Below are positions 1 through 8,185 of a DNA stretch of 64,000 bases, in pieces. This DNA comes from CALAMC01 sp964459465. Its GTDB lineage: Bacteria > Zixibacteria > MSB-5A5 > GN15 > PGXB01. Under the pieces are notes generated by a model. The model did not search any database, was not told where the DNA came from, and saw only the letters and a program-made list of their open reading frames with translations. The stretch lies in the NCBI GenBank assembly GCA_964459465.1, contig CAYWLR010000009.1, positions 1-64,000 on the forward strand, in the 5' to 3' direction. Both the position numbers and the translations under genes were made by a program. How positions within the stretch are numbered: position 1 is the first letter of the stretch; every line of letters begins with the position of its first letter.

Positions 1-59
1 CCGAAAGGCTACGCTACTTTTTTTTCAATTTCCACACCTTTTGAAATTAACTCTTTTTA

Positions 60-87
60 TTGACACCAACTCCCACATTCTTATTTT
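60..87 (+). promoter_or_regulatory. Candidate sigma70-type promoter for the GIY-YIG-like gene
   Basis: A perfect TTGACA (60-65) is followed after 16 bp by TATTTT (82-87). It would start transcription about 30 bp before the GTG codon at 124. The region is AT-rich, which raises the chance of a random match. Confidence 0.4.
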
Positions 88-123
88 GTGGTCATTCCGA
101 AATTCTATTGATGAGGTTGGTCA

Positions 124-645
124 GTGAAACAGCTAATACTTGAAGTCTACGGCCCTTTTAAAGTTCCGTGTAAAAAACAGAGGTTTGGATCAAGCAAACG
201 CATTGAGCGTGATCTTATAAAAGATTTCTGGAATGAATTGAAGGGCCAACACCTTCCCGCCAAACAAGGATGCTATGTTTTTGCGTTACGATCCGGAAAA
301 GGATACTCTCCCTGGTATGTTGGCAAAACGGCGAGATCCATGGAGAAAGAATGTTTTGCATTCCATAAATTGGAAATATATAATAAGGCTTTATTTGAAG
401 GAATAAAAGGAACCCCCGTGCTGTTTTTTATTACCCAACCAGGAAGCAAGATAAAAATGTCGAAAGCAATAATAAGAGATTTGGAACCCTTCCTTATACA
501 ATCCGCCAAAAGCCAAAATCCAAACCTATTAAATACCCAACAGACAAAGAATTTGCCGAAATGGGGGATAAAAGGCGTAATAAGAGGCGGCATGGGAAAA
601 CCTTCGGCGGGTAGCAGGCAATTGAAAAAAATGATGGGCTTATGA
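124..645 (+). CDS. GIY-YIG-like domain protein, function unknown
   Basis: The 173-aa protein begins with GTG. Residues about 48-72 read GCYVFAL...PWYVGKT, which fits the GIY and YIG strands of the GIY-YIG nuclease fold. An Arg follows (KTARSM), and a later helix carries a Glu (RDLEPFLIQ) followed by NPNLLN, where the family places its metal-binding Glu and conserved Asn. The nuclease-like fold is therefore supported, but the substrate is not. It stands alone, converges on pyrC, and is clearly more AT-rich than its neighbours, suggesting recent acquisition. Related proteins occur in mobile or defence settings, but no such partner is visible here. The left neighbour is outside the window. Confidence 0.6.
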   Translation: MKQLILEVYGPFKVPCKKQRFGSSKRIERDLIKDFWNELKGQHLPAKQGCYVFALRSGKGYSPWYVGKTARSMEKECFAFHKLEIYNKALFEGIKGTPVLFFITQPGSKIKMSKAIIRDLEPFLIQSAKSQNPNLLNTQQTKNLPKWGIKGVIRGGMGKPSAGSRQLKKMMGL

Positions 646-686
646 TAAACCAAAAACCTTGACGCCCATTACGCATTCCAATAGTA

Positions 687-710
687 ACGGGCGGCACTAA
701 TGCCGCCCGT
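687..710. terminator. Hairpin between convergent genes
   Basis: A perfect 9-bp stem ACGGGCGGC / GCCGCCCGT with a 6-nt loop lies between the GIY-YIG-like gene and the 3' end of pyrC. Neither strand has a clear T tract after the stem, so it may be a weak terminator or only an RNA 3'-end stabiliser. Confidence 0.4.
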
Positions 711-727
711 TGAATTCGAACCATCAA

Positions 728-2041
728 CTAATCACTTTTGTAAACGACCCGGCCGCCCAGTATGGTATGACTCACGCGGCCGATTAACTCCCAGCCGATA
801 TAGGGTGAATTTTTGGACTTGGAGCGAAACTTATTTCGTTCAACCGTCCATTTGCGTTCCGGGTCAATGATGGTTATATCGGCCGCCGAACCGATTTCAA
901 GGGTCCCTTCGGGAAGTCCCAAAATTCGGGCCGGATTTATTGTCATTTTTCTGATGGCGTCGGCCCAGTTTAAATAGCCTTTGTCAATCAATTGAGTTTT
1001 CACCAGGCCCAATGTTGTCTCCAGCCCGATCATCCCCGACGGCGCCAGATCGAACTCGACATCCTTTTCTTCTTCGGCGTGCGGGGCATGGTCGGAGGCA
1101 ATACAGTCGATCGTGCCATCCACCAGTCCCGCAATCACGGCCTCGACATCTTTACGCGTCCGAAGCGGCGGATTAACCCGCAAATTGGTATCGAACCGCT
1201 TGCCGATCTCTTCATCGGTCAGAGTAAAATGATGTGGCGTCGCTTCGGCGGTTATTTTCACGCCATTGGCCTTGGCGCTTTTTATGGCCGCGACCGCCCC
1301 GGCAGTCGAAACATGGGCGATATGCACCCGCCCTCCGCAAAACTCGGCCAGCTTGATGTCGCGCAGGATAGCGATTTCTTCGGCAACCGAAGGTGAGCCT
1401 TTCAGGCCCAGACGTGTGGACTGATAGGATTCATTCATGACCGCCCCGGCGCTGAGGTAACTATCCTCCGCGTGAGTGATGATGGGAATATCGAACATTC
1501 CCGCGTATTCCAGTGCCCGGCGCATCAGTTCGGGATTCTGAAGAAAATGCCCGTCGTCGGATATGGCCACCGCCCCGGCCTTGACCAGATCGCCGATTTC
1601 GGCCAATTCCTTGCCCTCGCTTTTCTTGGTAATGGCCGCGATAACATAGACGTTGGCGATTGCTTCCTGCGCCCTCGAAATGACGAATTTTACCGTTTCC
1701 TGATTATCTATCACCGGATCGGTATTAGGCATACAGCACACCGAGGTGAACCCTCCGGCGGCGGCGGCCTGACAGCCGGTGACAATGGTTTCTTCGTCTT
1801 CGCGGCCCGGCTCCCGGAGGTGCACGTGCATATCTATCAAACCCGGAACGACCAGGTTGCCGGTGGCATCGATAATTTTGTCGGGAGCGACACCTTCATA
1901 TGTTTTCTTGGTTTTAATCGGAGCGACAATGTTTTCGATTTTGCCGTTCCTGATTATAACGTCCGCTTCCTTGCCGAAACCGAGGGCGGGATCGATTACT
2001 CGCCCACCGGCGATAATTATATCATTTCCGTTAACCGTCAT
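728..2041 (-). CDS. pyrC: Dihydroorotase, class I
   Basis: This 437-aa amidohydrolase makes dihydroorotate from carbamoyl-aspartate in de novo pyrimidine synthesis. The metal site is visible: HVH (residues 72-74), Asp in SDDGH (about 162), His in THAED (190), His in IAHVS (243) and SDHAPH (316-321). An Asp rather than a carboxylated Lys at the bridging position is typical of class I bacterial enzymes. It is the last gene of pyrR-pyrB-pyrC and starts directly after the pyrB stop codon, so translational coupling is likely. Length is normal. Confidence 0.95.
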   Translation of the reverse strand: MTVNGNDIIIAGGRVIDPALGFGKEADVIIRNGKIENIVAPIKTKKTYEGVAPDKIIDATGNLVVPGLIDMHVHLREPGREDEETIVTGCQAAAAGGFTSVCCMPNTDPVIDNQETVKFVISRAQEAIANVYVIAAITKKSEGKELAEIGDLVKAGAVAISDDGHFLQNPELMRRALEYAGMFDIPIITHAEDSYLSAGAVMNESYQSTRLGLKGSPSVAEEIAILRDIKLAEFCGGRVHIAHVSTAGAVAAIKSAKANGVKITAEATPHHFTLTDEEIGKRFDTNLRVNPPLRTRKDVEAVIAGLVDGTIDCIASDHAPHAEEEKDVEFDLAPSGMIGLETTLGLVKTQLIDKGYLNWADAIRKMTINPARILGLPEGTLEIGSAADITIIDPERKWTVERNKFRSKSKNSPYIGWELIGRVSHTILGGRVVYKSD

Positions 2042-2992
2042 TTAGGCCTCCTCCCCCCGTTCTTCTTTCTTGCCGGACAACAGGTACAAAACGGCCATGC
2101 GCACCGCCTGGCCGTTGGTCACCTGATTGAGTATCACCGATGATTCGCTGTCGGCGACTTCGGGCGTGATTTCGACGCCCCGATTCATCGGCCCCGGATG
2201 CATGATCGTGTAATTCTTGTTCAGCCGGTGCAACCGATCCCGGGTCATTCCGAACAAATTGGTGTACTCACGAAGTGACGGTAAAAGCCCCGCCTGTTGA
2301 CGTTCCAGTTGAATGCGCATGACGTTAACCACGTCGGCCCCGTCGAGAGCTTCATCCAGATCGGTATATATGTCCACGCCGAATTTTTCGACTTCGTACG
2401 GCAGCAGCGTGGATGGCCCGCAGACGGCCACCGACGCCCCCATCGTTTTCAGACCCCAGATGTTGGACCGCACTACCCGCGAATGTTTTACGTCACCGAT
2501 AAGTACCACCCTCAAACCATCCAGTTTGCCGTACTTCTGGCGAATGGTTAGCATGTCCAGCAAGGCCTGCGTCGGATGCTCGTGGGAACCGTCACCGGCG
2601 TTGATGACATTGGAATCGACAAACTGGGTCAGGAAGTACGGTGATCCGCTGCTGGAATGCCGGATGACAATCATGTCTATTTTCAGCGATTCAATATTAC
2701 GAACGGTATCTTTGAGAGTTTCTCCCTTGGAGACCGATGAACCGGTCTTGGCAAAATTCACGCTGTCGGCCGACAGGCGTTTTTCAGCCAGCTCAAAGGA
2801 GATGCGCGTCCGCGTCGAGGGTTCATAAAAAAGGTTTAGGACAGTGATACCGCGCAGAGTCGGAACCTTTTTGATGGGCCGGTCGATAATTTCGCGAAAA
2901 GTTTCGGCGGTATCGAGGATGAGTTTAATTTCCTCGCGTGTGACGCCTTCCAGACCGAGCAGATGTCTTGATTGCAGGGTAGACGAAGTCAT
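2042..2992 (-). CDS. pyrB: Aspartate carbamoyltransferase catalytic subunit
   Basis: This 316-aa enzyme condenses carbamoyl phosphate with aspartate, the committed step of pyrimidine synthesis. The carbamoyl-phosphate loop STRTR (59-63), HPTQ (139-142) and HPGPMNRG near the C-terminus are intact. No regulatory pyrI gene follows, consistent with control at the RNA level by PyrR. Its start overlaps the pyrR stop by 4 bp (ATGA), and pyrC follows without a gap. Confidence 0.96.
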   Translation of the reverse strand: MTSSTLQSRHLLGLEGVTREEIKLILDTAETFREIIDRPIKKVPTLRGITVLNLFYEPSTRTRISFELAEKRLSADSVNFAKTGSSVSKGETLKDTVRNIESLKIDMIVIRHSSSGSPYFLTQFVDSNVINAGDGSHEHPTQALLDMLTIRQKYGKLDGLRVVLIGDVKHSRVVRSNIWGLKTMGASVAVCGPSTLLPYEVEKFGVDIYTDLDEALDGADVVNVMRIQLERQQAGLLPSLREYTNLFGMTRDRLHRLNKNYTIMHPGPMNRGVEITPEVADSESSVILNQVTNGQAVRMAVLYLLSGKKEERGEEA

Positions 2993-3552
2993 TTGCCGCC
3001 TCCCTTCAATCCGTTCTTTTGTGAGACGACGACATCTTTCTCGTCGCGTTCTTTAAGGCGCACCAGAACCCGATCGTCTTTTGACGTGGGGATATTTTTG
3101 CCGACAAAATCGGGTCGTATCGGCAATTCTCTATGACCGCGGTCGATAAGGACGGCCAGTTGAATGGATCGGGGTCGGCCAAAATCCACGATTGCTTCCA
3201 GCGCCGAACGGATGGTTCGACCGGTGAATAGCACGTCATCGACAAGTATTACGTCGCGATCGACGATATCAAATAGAATTTCCGTCTTTTGAATGATAGG
3301 CTGGTCAAGCTTGGAATGGACGTCATCGCGATAAAGATTTATATCCAAAAGCCCGACCGGGACCTCGATATTTTCTATTTCCTTAATTTTGCGAGCGATG
3401 CGCTTGGCAAGATCGGCCCCGCGTGACAGAATGCCAATTAAAACCAGAGAGCCCGCCCCACGGTTTTTCTCCAGAATTTCGTGCGAGATTCTGGTGACGG
3501 CGCGATCCATGCCTTCGCTATCGAGCAAAACTTCACCGCTAATATTTTGCAA
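2989..3552 (-). CDS. pyrR: PyrR bifunctional regulator / uracil phosphoribosyltransferase
   Basis: The 187-aa protein has the type I PRTase fold with the PRPP-binding motif VILVDDVLFTGRT at 101-113. PyrR binds UMP/UTP and a hairpin in pyr leader RNA, and by stabilising it promotes transcription termination. It also has uracil phosphoribosyltransferase activity. The leader upstream contains a matching binding loop and a terminator, so the protein probably controls its own operon. It is preceded by GGAGAAGGAGGC, a strong ribosome-binding site. Confidence 0.93.
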   Translation of the reverse strand: MQNISGEVLLDSEGMDRAVTRISHEILEKNRGAGSLVLIGILSRGADLAKRIARKIKEIENIEVPVGLLDINLYRDDVHSKLDQPIIQKTEILFDIVDRDVILVDDVLFTGRTIRSALEAIVDFGRPRSIQLAVLIDRGHRELPIRPDFVGKNIPTSKDDRVLVRLKERDEKDVVVSQKNGLKGGGK

Positions 3553-3593
3553 TCTGCCTCCTTCTCCATTATTGAATTAATAAATTATCCATT

Positions 3594-3622
3594 AAAAAAA
3601 TAGCCCGTGACCCGGGGGTTAT
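3594..3622 (-). terminator. Attenuator terminator in the pyr leader
   Basis: Read on the minus strand, a C-rich arm (CCCCCGGG) and CACGGGC form an imperfect GC-rich hairpin followed by seven Ts (A7 at 3594-3600 on the plus strand). It lies between the PyrR-binding loop and the pyrR start, the expected place for an attenuator. The stem needs a small bulge or mismatch, so the exact pairing is uncertain. Confidence 0.6.
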
Positions 3623-3660
3623 CAGATTGGAGTTCTATGCATATACACGCTCCTTTTGCC

Positions 3661-3675
3661 GCCTCTCCGGACGAC
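3661..3675 (-). promoter_or_regulatory. PyrR-binding loop (anti-antiterminator) of the pyr leader
   Basis: The minus strand reads GTCGTCCGGAGAGGC. The core TCCGGAGAGGC fits the conserved PyrR-binding consensus UCCNGNGAGGY, with a C-G pair replacing the usual closing A-U. It is about 110 nt before pyrR and upstream of the T-tailed hairpin, the order found in PyrR attenuation leaders. Confidence 0.7.
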
Positions 3676-3699
3676 TTTAAAAGGTTTTAAAGTTACGAG

Positions 3700-3727
3700 A
3701 TTATATAATAATTTCGTCGGCGGTCAA
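3700..3727 (-). promoter_or_regulatory. Promoter of the pyrRBC operon
   Basis: The minus strand shows TTGACC (3727-3722), a 16-bp spacer and a perfect TATAAT (3705-3700). Transcription would start near 3693, giving a leader of about 140 nt that contains the PyrR loop and the terminator. Confidence 0.7.
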
Positions 3728-3794
3728 GTGTAATTGCAGGAAATTTGCCGGAATTTTAGGAAGCCTTATCGGCACAATAGCCATATCTCGCAAC

Positions 3795-5387
3795 CTAAAG
3801 TGCGCGATGCGCTTTGAGCAGTTCTCTTTCGGACAGGTATTCAATGCGGCCCATGTTATCAAGTTGATATTTTATGACTCCCGGCATTGACAGATACGCC
3901 GAATAATCGACCGACCGGAAAAATGTCTCTTTGACGTACGGATCGGAGAGTGTACCGTTGTCTATAACATATATCGTCTCCGCCAATTCCAGAACCAGGT
4001 TGCCATCGTGAGAGACAAGCACCACCGCTTTGCCTTTGGCCTGCAATCGTTGGACCAGCCCCATAAACAGGTCCGTTCCACGTGCATCTAGGGCACAGGT
4101 GGGTTCATCGAATAAGACGAATTTAGGGTCGACCGCAAGAATCGTCCCGAACGCCAGCCGTCGTTGTTCACCGCCGGACAATGTGAACGGATCGCGGTCG
4201 GCGAATTGCACCCTGTCAAAATCGATGGCCTGATAGCATTGTTCAATCATATCATCGATATTACGAATCGCGAGGTTTTCCGCCCCGAAACGAAGTTCCT
4301 TGTCAACCGTCTCAAGGAAAAATTGCTTTTCCGCCTGTTGGAAAGACAAGGCTATATTGCCCGGTCGCGGCTTGAAACCATCATAGACAATATTGCCGCC
4401 CGTCGGCTTTAACAGCCCCGCCAATATCTGCAACAAAGTCGATTTACCGCTGCCCGACGGCCCGACAACGGCATAAACGCGACCACTTTCGAATACAGCA
4501 TTAACCCGGCCTAGTAAAGCATTGTTCGGGTCATAACCGAAAGAAACGTCTTGTAGTTTTATACTTGAACCGGACACACCAGAGCCGGTTATGGGCTTTT
4601 CCGGCTCAACAGCCTGATTGTTGCCTGCAAAATCTGCCACTGAAGACAGGCGATATTGCAGTGGGACATCGATGCTCCATCGATAACATCGCTCCGGGTC
4701 GCCATAAACTTCGGAGGCCGAACCATCGGCCACTATGGCACCGTTATGCAGGACAATAATACGCCCATATTCCATCGCCACCCGGGCATACTGGGTGACT
4801 CGTAAAACCATCAGCCGGGGATTTTGTGCGATCAGGTCTTTAACCGTCCGGGATAATAACCGCTTGCCGGATTCATCGAGAAACGAACCCGGTTCATCGA
4901 GAATCAGGACACTCGGCCGGGTGACCATTACCGCCGCCAGCGCCAGTTTCTGCTTTTCACCGCCCGACAATTCCGAAGTCAGTCGGGTCATCATGGCCCG
5001 CATCCCGAAACCATCGATTAGGCGCTGCACCCGGTCGGCCAATTCTGGATGCCGGACATTCATATTTTCCAACGAAAACGCGATTTCCCGTTCAACTGTG
5101 GTCGAAACCAGCTGATTATCCGGATCCTGAAATACGAAACCGACCTTGCGCCGGAGCTCTCCCCTGTCTTTTTCGCAGGCAGGGTCTAACCCATCGATTT
5201 CGATTTTACCGGATCCCGCCGTAAGAATGCCATCGATAAGAAGCATCAGAGTGGTTTTGCCGGAACCGTTGCCGCCCACTACGGCCACCTGTTCACCAGG
5301 CTTTATCTCGAATGACAAGCTGTCGAATATCTTTTTACCGCCAGAATATGCGAATCCGACCCGGTCAAACTTAATCATAGGCGCCAA
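3795..5387 (-). CDS. Duplicated ABC ATPase, ECF/CbiO type
   Basis: This 530-aa protein has two ABC ATPase domains in one chain, like fused EcfA1-EcfA2 or CbiO-type ATPases that power vitamin or metal-ion uptake. Domain 1 has Walker A at 38-45, LSGGEKQ at 140-146 and VLILDEP at 160-166. Domain 2 has Walker A at 309-316, LSGGEQ at 403-408, FVLFDEP and the switch His in SHD (460). Domain 1 has VTQY where the switch His is expected, so that half may be catalytically weak. No membrane T or substrate S component is adjacent, so the cargo cannot be named. The start may be the Met at codon 4. Confidence 0.85.
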   Translation of the reverse strand: MAPMIKFDRVGFAYSGGKKIFDSLSFEIKPGEQVAVVGGNGSGKTTLMLLIDGILTAGSGKIEIDGLDPACEKDRGELRRKVGFVFQDPDNQLVSTTVEREIAFSLENMNVRHPELADRVQRLIDGFGMRAMMTRLTSELSGGEKQKLALAAVMVTRPSVLILDEPGSFLDESGKRLLSRTVKDLIAQNPRLMVLRVTQYARVAMEYGRIIVLHNGAIVADGSASEVYGDPERCYRWSIDVPLQYRLSSVADFAGNNQAVEPEKPITGSGVSGSSIKLQDVSFGYDPNNALLGRVNAVFESGRVYAVVGPSGSGKSTLLQILAGLLKPTGGNIVYDGFKPRPGNIALSFQQAEKQFFLETVDKELRFGAENLAIRNIDDMIEQCYQAIDFDRVQFADRDPFTLSGGEQRRLAFGTILAVDPKFVLFDEPTCALDARGTDLFMGLVQRLQAKGKAVVLVSHDGNLVLELAETIYVIDNGTLSDPYVKETFFRSVDYSAYLSMPGVIKYQLDNMGRIEYLSERELLKAHRAL

Positions 5388-5390
5388 AAT

Positions 5391-5425
5391 AAAAGCGCCG
5401 ATGGATTAAATCAAGCCATCGGCGC
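5391..5425 (-). terminator. Terminator of the gcv/acc block
   Basis: A perfect 10-bp stem GCGCCGATGG / CCATCGGCGC with an 11-nt loop lies just after gcvPB. On the minus strand it is followed by TTTTATTTT, so it fits an intrinsic terminator ending the gcv transcript before the ABC ATPase gene. Confidence 0.8.
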
Positions 5426-5446
5426 ATATTATGAAATATAAAATCG

Positions 5447-6904
5447 TTATCCTTTGAAACAAACGTCCTGCTCACGCGCGGCACGCACTTCATCAAGGCG
5501 ACGAACCGGCGTCGCGTGGGGCGCGTGATGCAGCAATTCCGGATTCTCCCGTGCCTCACCCGATATCCGAATCAAGGTTTCGGCGAATTCATCGAGCGTC
5601 TCCTTACTCTCGGTTTCGGTCGGCTCGATCATAAACGCTTCCGGGATAATCAACGGAAAATAAACCGTCGGGGCGTGAAATCCGAAATCCAGAAGACGTT
5701 TGGCCATGTCCAGAGCTTTCACCCCCGTCTTTTTCTGGCGGTTGCATGACATCACGAATTCATGCTGGCAGATTTTGTCATAGGGCATATCGAATTCGTC
5801 TTTAAGCAACACCCGGAGGTAATTGGCGTTCAATATGGCGTTTTCCGAGGCCTCTCTCAAACCGCTGCCACCCAGCGACCGGATATAAGTATAGGCCCGA
5901 ATAACATTGGCCATGTTGCCATAAAAGCCATGCAGTCGGCCAATCGATTTGGGCCGATCATAATCCAGGAACAGACGGTTGTCCTCACCGGCTTTTCGTG
6001 ATAGCACCGGCAGCGGCAAATACGGTTCAAGCTTCTTCACGACACCAACGGCACCGGCTCCCGGGCCACCGCCCCCATGCGGCGTCGAAAAAGTCTTGTG
6101 CAAATTGAAATGCAAAATATCGAATCCGATTTTACCCGGCTGGACAATACCCATCTGGGCGTTAAGATTGGCGCCGTCCATATAAATCAATCCCCCGGCT
6201 TCGTGCACCACCCGGGCGATTTCCTCAATATTCGATTCAAACAGCCCGACGGTGTTGGGATTGGTCAGCATAAGGCCGGCGACGTCGCTGTCCATGGCCT
6301 GCCGCACGGTTTCGGCCGAGATAATACCGTCGGGGCCGGATTTTATCTGCACCGTTTCGTAACCGGCCAGAGTGACCGAAGCGGGATTGGTTCCGTGGGC
6401 CGAATCGGGAATTAAAATCTTTTTACGGACATTGCCCTGATCCTTATGGTATGCCCGAATTATCAAAAGCCCCGTAAACTCCCCCTGCGCTCCCGCCACC
6501 GGTTGAAGAGAAACGGCGTCAAACCCGGAAATTTCCTTTAGCGCCGCCTGCAACTCATCCATGATCTGCAACGTTCCCAGGGATGTCCGGCATGGGGCCA
6601 GTGGATGCTGGTCGACAAACCCCGGCAGTCCCGCGGCCCTGTCGTTGACCTTGGGATTGTACTTCATGGTGCAGGAACCGAGAGGATAAAACCCTTTTTC
6701 GATGTGGTGATTCTTGATCGATAGTCCGACAAAATGACGCATGACTTCACCTTCGGCCAGTTCGGGCAATTCCGCGTCGCGTTCGCGACGATATTTCGCA
6801 GGAATCAAATTCAGCAATTCCCTTTCGGATTTTTGAGTATCCGGCATAGGGCAACCCTCGACTCCCGGCGAGGTTTTTTCGTATATCAATTGTTTCTGTG
6901 ACAT
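5447..6904 (-). CDS. gcvPB: Glycine dehydrogenase (decarboxylating) subunit 2
   Basis: This 485-aa subunit is the C-terminal half of split P-protein. Together with GcvPA it decarboxylates glycine and passes the aminomethyl group to lipoyl-GcvH. The PLP-binding region is intact: SAHGTNPAS (168-176), DGANLNAQ and the Schiff-base Lys in NLHKTFS (Lys270), followed by the glycine-rich PHGGGGPG. It lies 18 bp after a thioredoxin-like lipoprotein gene that separates it from gcvPA, an unusual insertion. The hairpin after it ends the transcript. Confidence 0.95.
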   Translation of the reverse strand: MSQKQLIYEKTSPGVEGCPMPDTQKSERELLNLIPAKYRRERDAELPELAEGEVMRHFVGLSIKNHHIEKGFYPLGSCTMKYNPKVNDRAAGLPGFVDQHPLAPCRTSLGTLQIMDELQAALKEISGFDAVSLQPVAGAQGEFTGLLIIRAYHKDQGNVRKKILIPDSAHGTNPASVTLAGYETVQIKSGPDGIISAETVRQAMDSDVAGLMLTNPNTVGLFESNIEEIARVVHEAGGLIYMDGANLNAQMGIVQPGKIGFDILHFNLHKTFSTPHGGGGPGAGAVGVVKKLEPYLPLPVLSRKAGEDNRLFLDYDRPKSIGRLHGFYGNMANVIRAYTYIRSLGGSGLREASENAILNANYLRVLLKDEFDMPYDKICQHEFVMSCNRQKKTGVKALDMAKRLLDFGFHAPTVYFPLIIPEAFMIEPTETESKETLDEFAETLIRISGEARENPELLHHAPHATPVRRLDEVRAAREQDVCFKG

Positions 6905-6922
6905 AATTTATCCGTCGTTGTC

Positions 6923-7816
6923 CTATTTTTCTTCCGGCGGCGGAGGATTTTTCAGTTTCTCTATTTGTGCCAGGGCATAGGCCGTATCAGAACTTTCGGG
7001 ATGATTCTTTACAAAACCCTCGAACCACTGGATGGCTTTGGCCGTGTCGCCCTTCTGCCGATAGGCTATGGCTGTCCAGATTTCGGCGTCGGCGGCGACT
7101 TCATTGTCTTTGAACCTCCTGATTATTTCACCGAACTGCTTGATGGCTCCGTCGTAATCCCCGTTGCGACGCAAAATATTGCCCAGCGAAATCATCGACT
7201 GGTCGGTAAAACCATCCTTATTTTCGGGATCGGCATTAATCACTTTTTCGTAGTATATCCGGGCTTCATCGGATTTGCCCCGGTCGTTGTACTTATCGGC
7301 GACGGCAAAATAGACTTCGCCGGTGCCCGCCGAATCGGCCATGGCCAGATAATACTCCAGCGTTCCGATACCATTTAAGTAATTGTTAACCGTTTCCATG
7401 AATTCCTCGGGGGGCATATGCCCGACAATGCGATCAATTTCGGTACCCTTGCTGTCGAAAATAACAATGGTTGGATAACCTCCGACTGAATACATTTTAG
7501 CCGTCGCCGTATCAACCTCGGCGTTCACTCTGGCAAAGGCAAAGGTCCCGTTCAGGAAAGAAATAACGGCGGAATCGACCAGCGTGGTTGTGTCCTGAAC
7601 CTTGCACCAGGTGCACCAGTCCGTGTAAAACTTGACCATGAACGGCTTGTCATCGGCGGCCGCCGCCTGCGCGGCTTCAGTAAAGCTGGTAAAAAAGTTC
7701 AGGGTCGGGGGCGTCACCATGTCTGTCTCCTTGGAACCGCACCCGGTCAGCAGGGCAAACGTCCCGAATATAAGTAAGAAACTCGTCAGCAATATCCTGA
7801 TCCGCAATGATTTCAT
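6923..7816 (-). CDS. Thioredoxin-fold lipoprotein with TPR tail
   Basis: The 297-aa protein has a lipoprotein signal with lipobox LLTGC (Cys26), so it is probably anchored in the envelope. Residues about 45-140 form a thioredoxin-like domain with WCTWC (Cys68, Cys71) and the cis-Pro in GGYPT (Pro114). About 155-290 hold TPR-like repeats (ARIYYEKVINADPEN; GDTAKAIQWFEGFV). The CxxC centre suggests disulfide reduction or thiol transfer outside the cytoplasm. It lies between gcvPA and gcvPB, which act in the cytoplasm, so co-transcription need not mean a shared pathway. It resembles DUF255/thioredoxin_7-type proteins with TPRs, but the partner is unknown. Confidence 0.8.
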   Translation of the reverse strand: MKSLRIRILLTSFLLIFGTFALLTGCGSKETDMVTPPTLNFFTSFTEAAQAAAADDKPFMVKFYTDWCTWCKVQDTTTLVDSAVISFLNGTFAFARVNAEVDTATAKMYSVGGYPTIVIFDSKGTEIDRIVGHMPPEEFMETVNNYLNGIGTLEYYLAMADSAGTGEVYFAVADKYNDRGKSDEARIYYEKVINADPENKDGFTDQSMISLGNILRRNGDYDGAIKQFGEIIRRFKDNEVAADAEIWTAIAYRQKGDTAKAIQWFEGFVKNHPESSDTAYALAQIEKLKNPPPPEEK

Positions 7817-7860
7817 TTCATCTCTCCTTCCAATATTGGCAGTTTACTCATAAGCATGCA

Positions 7861-8166
7861 TTAATCAATCATACGATCCCATTTGTCGCCCAGGATCATA
7901 TTCATTATATCAATAGCTTCTTCTTTGAGGTCCTCCGGGACAAAAATCTCAAATTGCCCCAACCGGGAACCATAAGCCTGCGGAAGATTCAACCCGGCCT
8001 GCCCGAAAAAACCCGACTCGGAAAGCACCGTGCATGGGATATCGTATGATTCCAGCGTTTCTTTGGCGTACCCGGCCGAGGTGGCATCATTGACTTTGCC
8101 CAGTAGCTTCCATTCTCCCCCGCGCGCTTCCGGCGAATCGCCGGCCTTGTTTATATCTTCCGCCAT
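7861..8166 (-). CDS. DUF2007-like small protein
   Basis: I place the start at the ATG at 8166 (101 aa). The longer reading frame up to 8298 would run into the gcvPA coding end and its extra N-terminus looks like shadow sequence. The core WKLLGKVNDATSAGYAKETL...PCTVLSESGF, followed by an acidic C-terminus (VPEDLKEEAIDIM), matches the DUF2007 'putative signal transducing protein' pattern: a single small alpha/beta domain found in many bacteria with no known activity. It sits 19 bp after gcvPA and before the thioredoxin-like lipoprotein gene, inside the gcv transcript. Confidence 0.65.
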   Translation of the reverse strand: MAEDINKAGDSPEARGGEWKLLGKVNDATSAGYAKETLESYDIPCTVLSESGFFGQAGLNLPQAYGSRLGQFEIFVPEDLKEEAIDIMNMILGDKWDRMID

Positions 8167-8185
8167 ACCTGTTGACCCGGCAATT

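Noticed and set aside
690..725. Possible tRNA 3' half near the TTCGAA at 714
   Set aside because: The sequence is a simple hairpin followed by spacer and does not form acceptor or anticodon arms.
1472..2143. 223-codon plus-strand frame across pyrC
   Set aside because: It is antisense to pyrC and pyrB and shows no family features.
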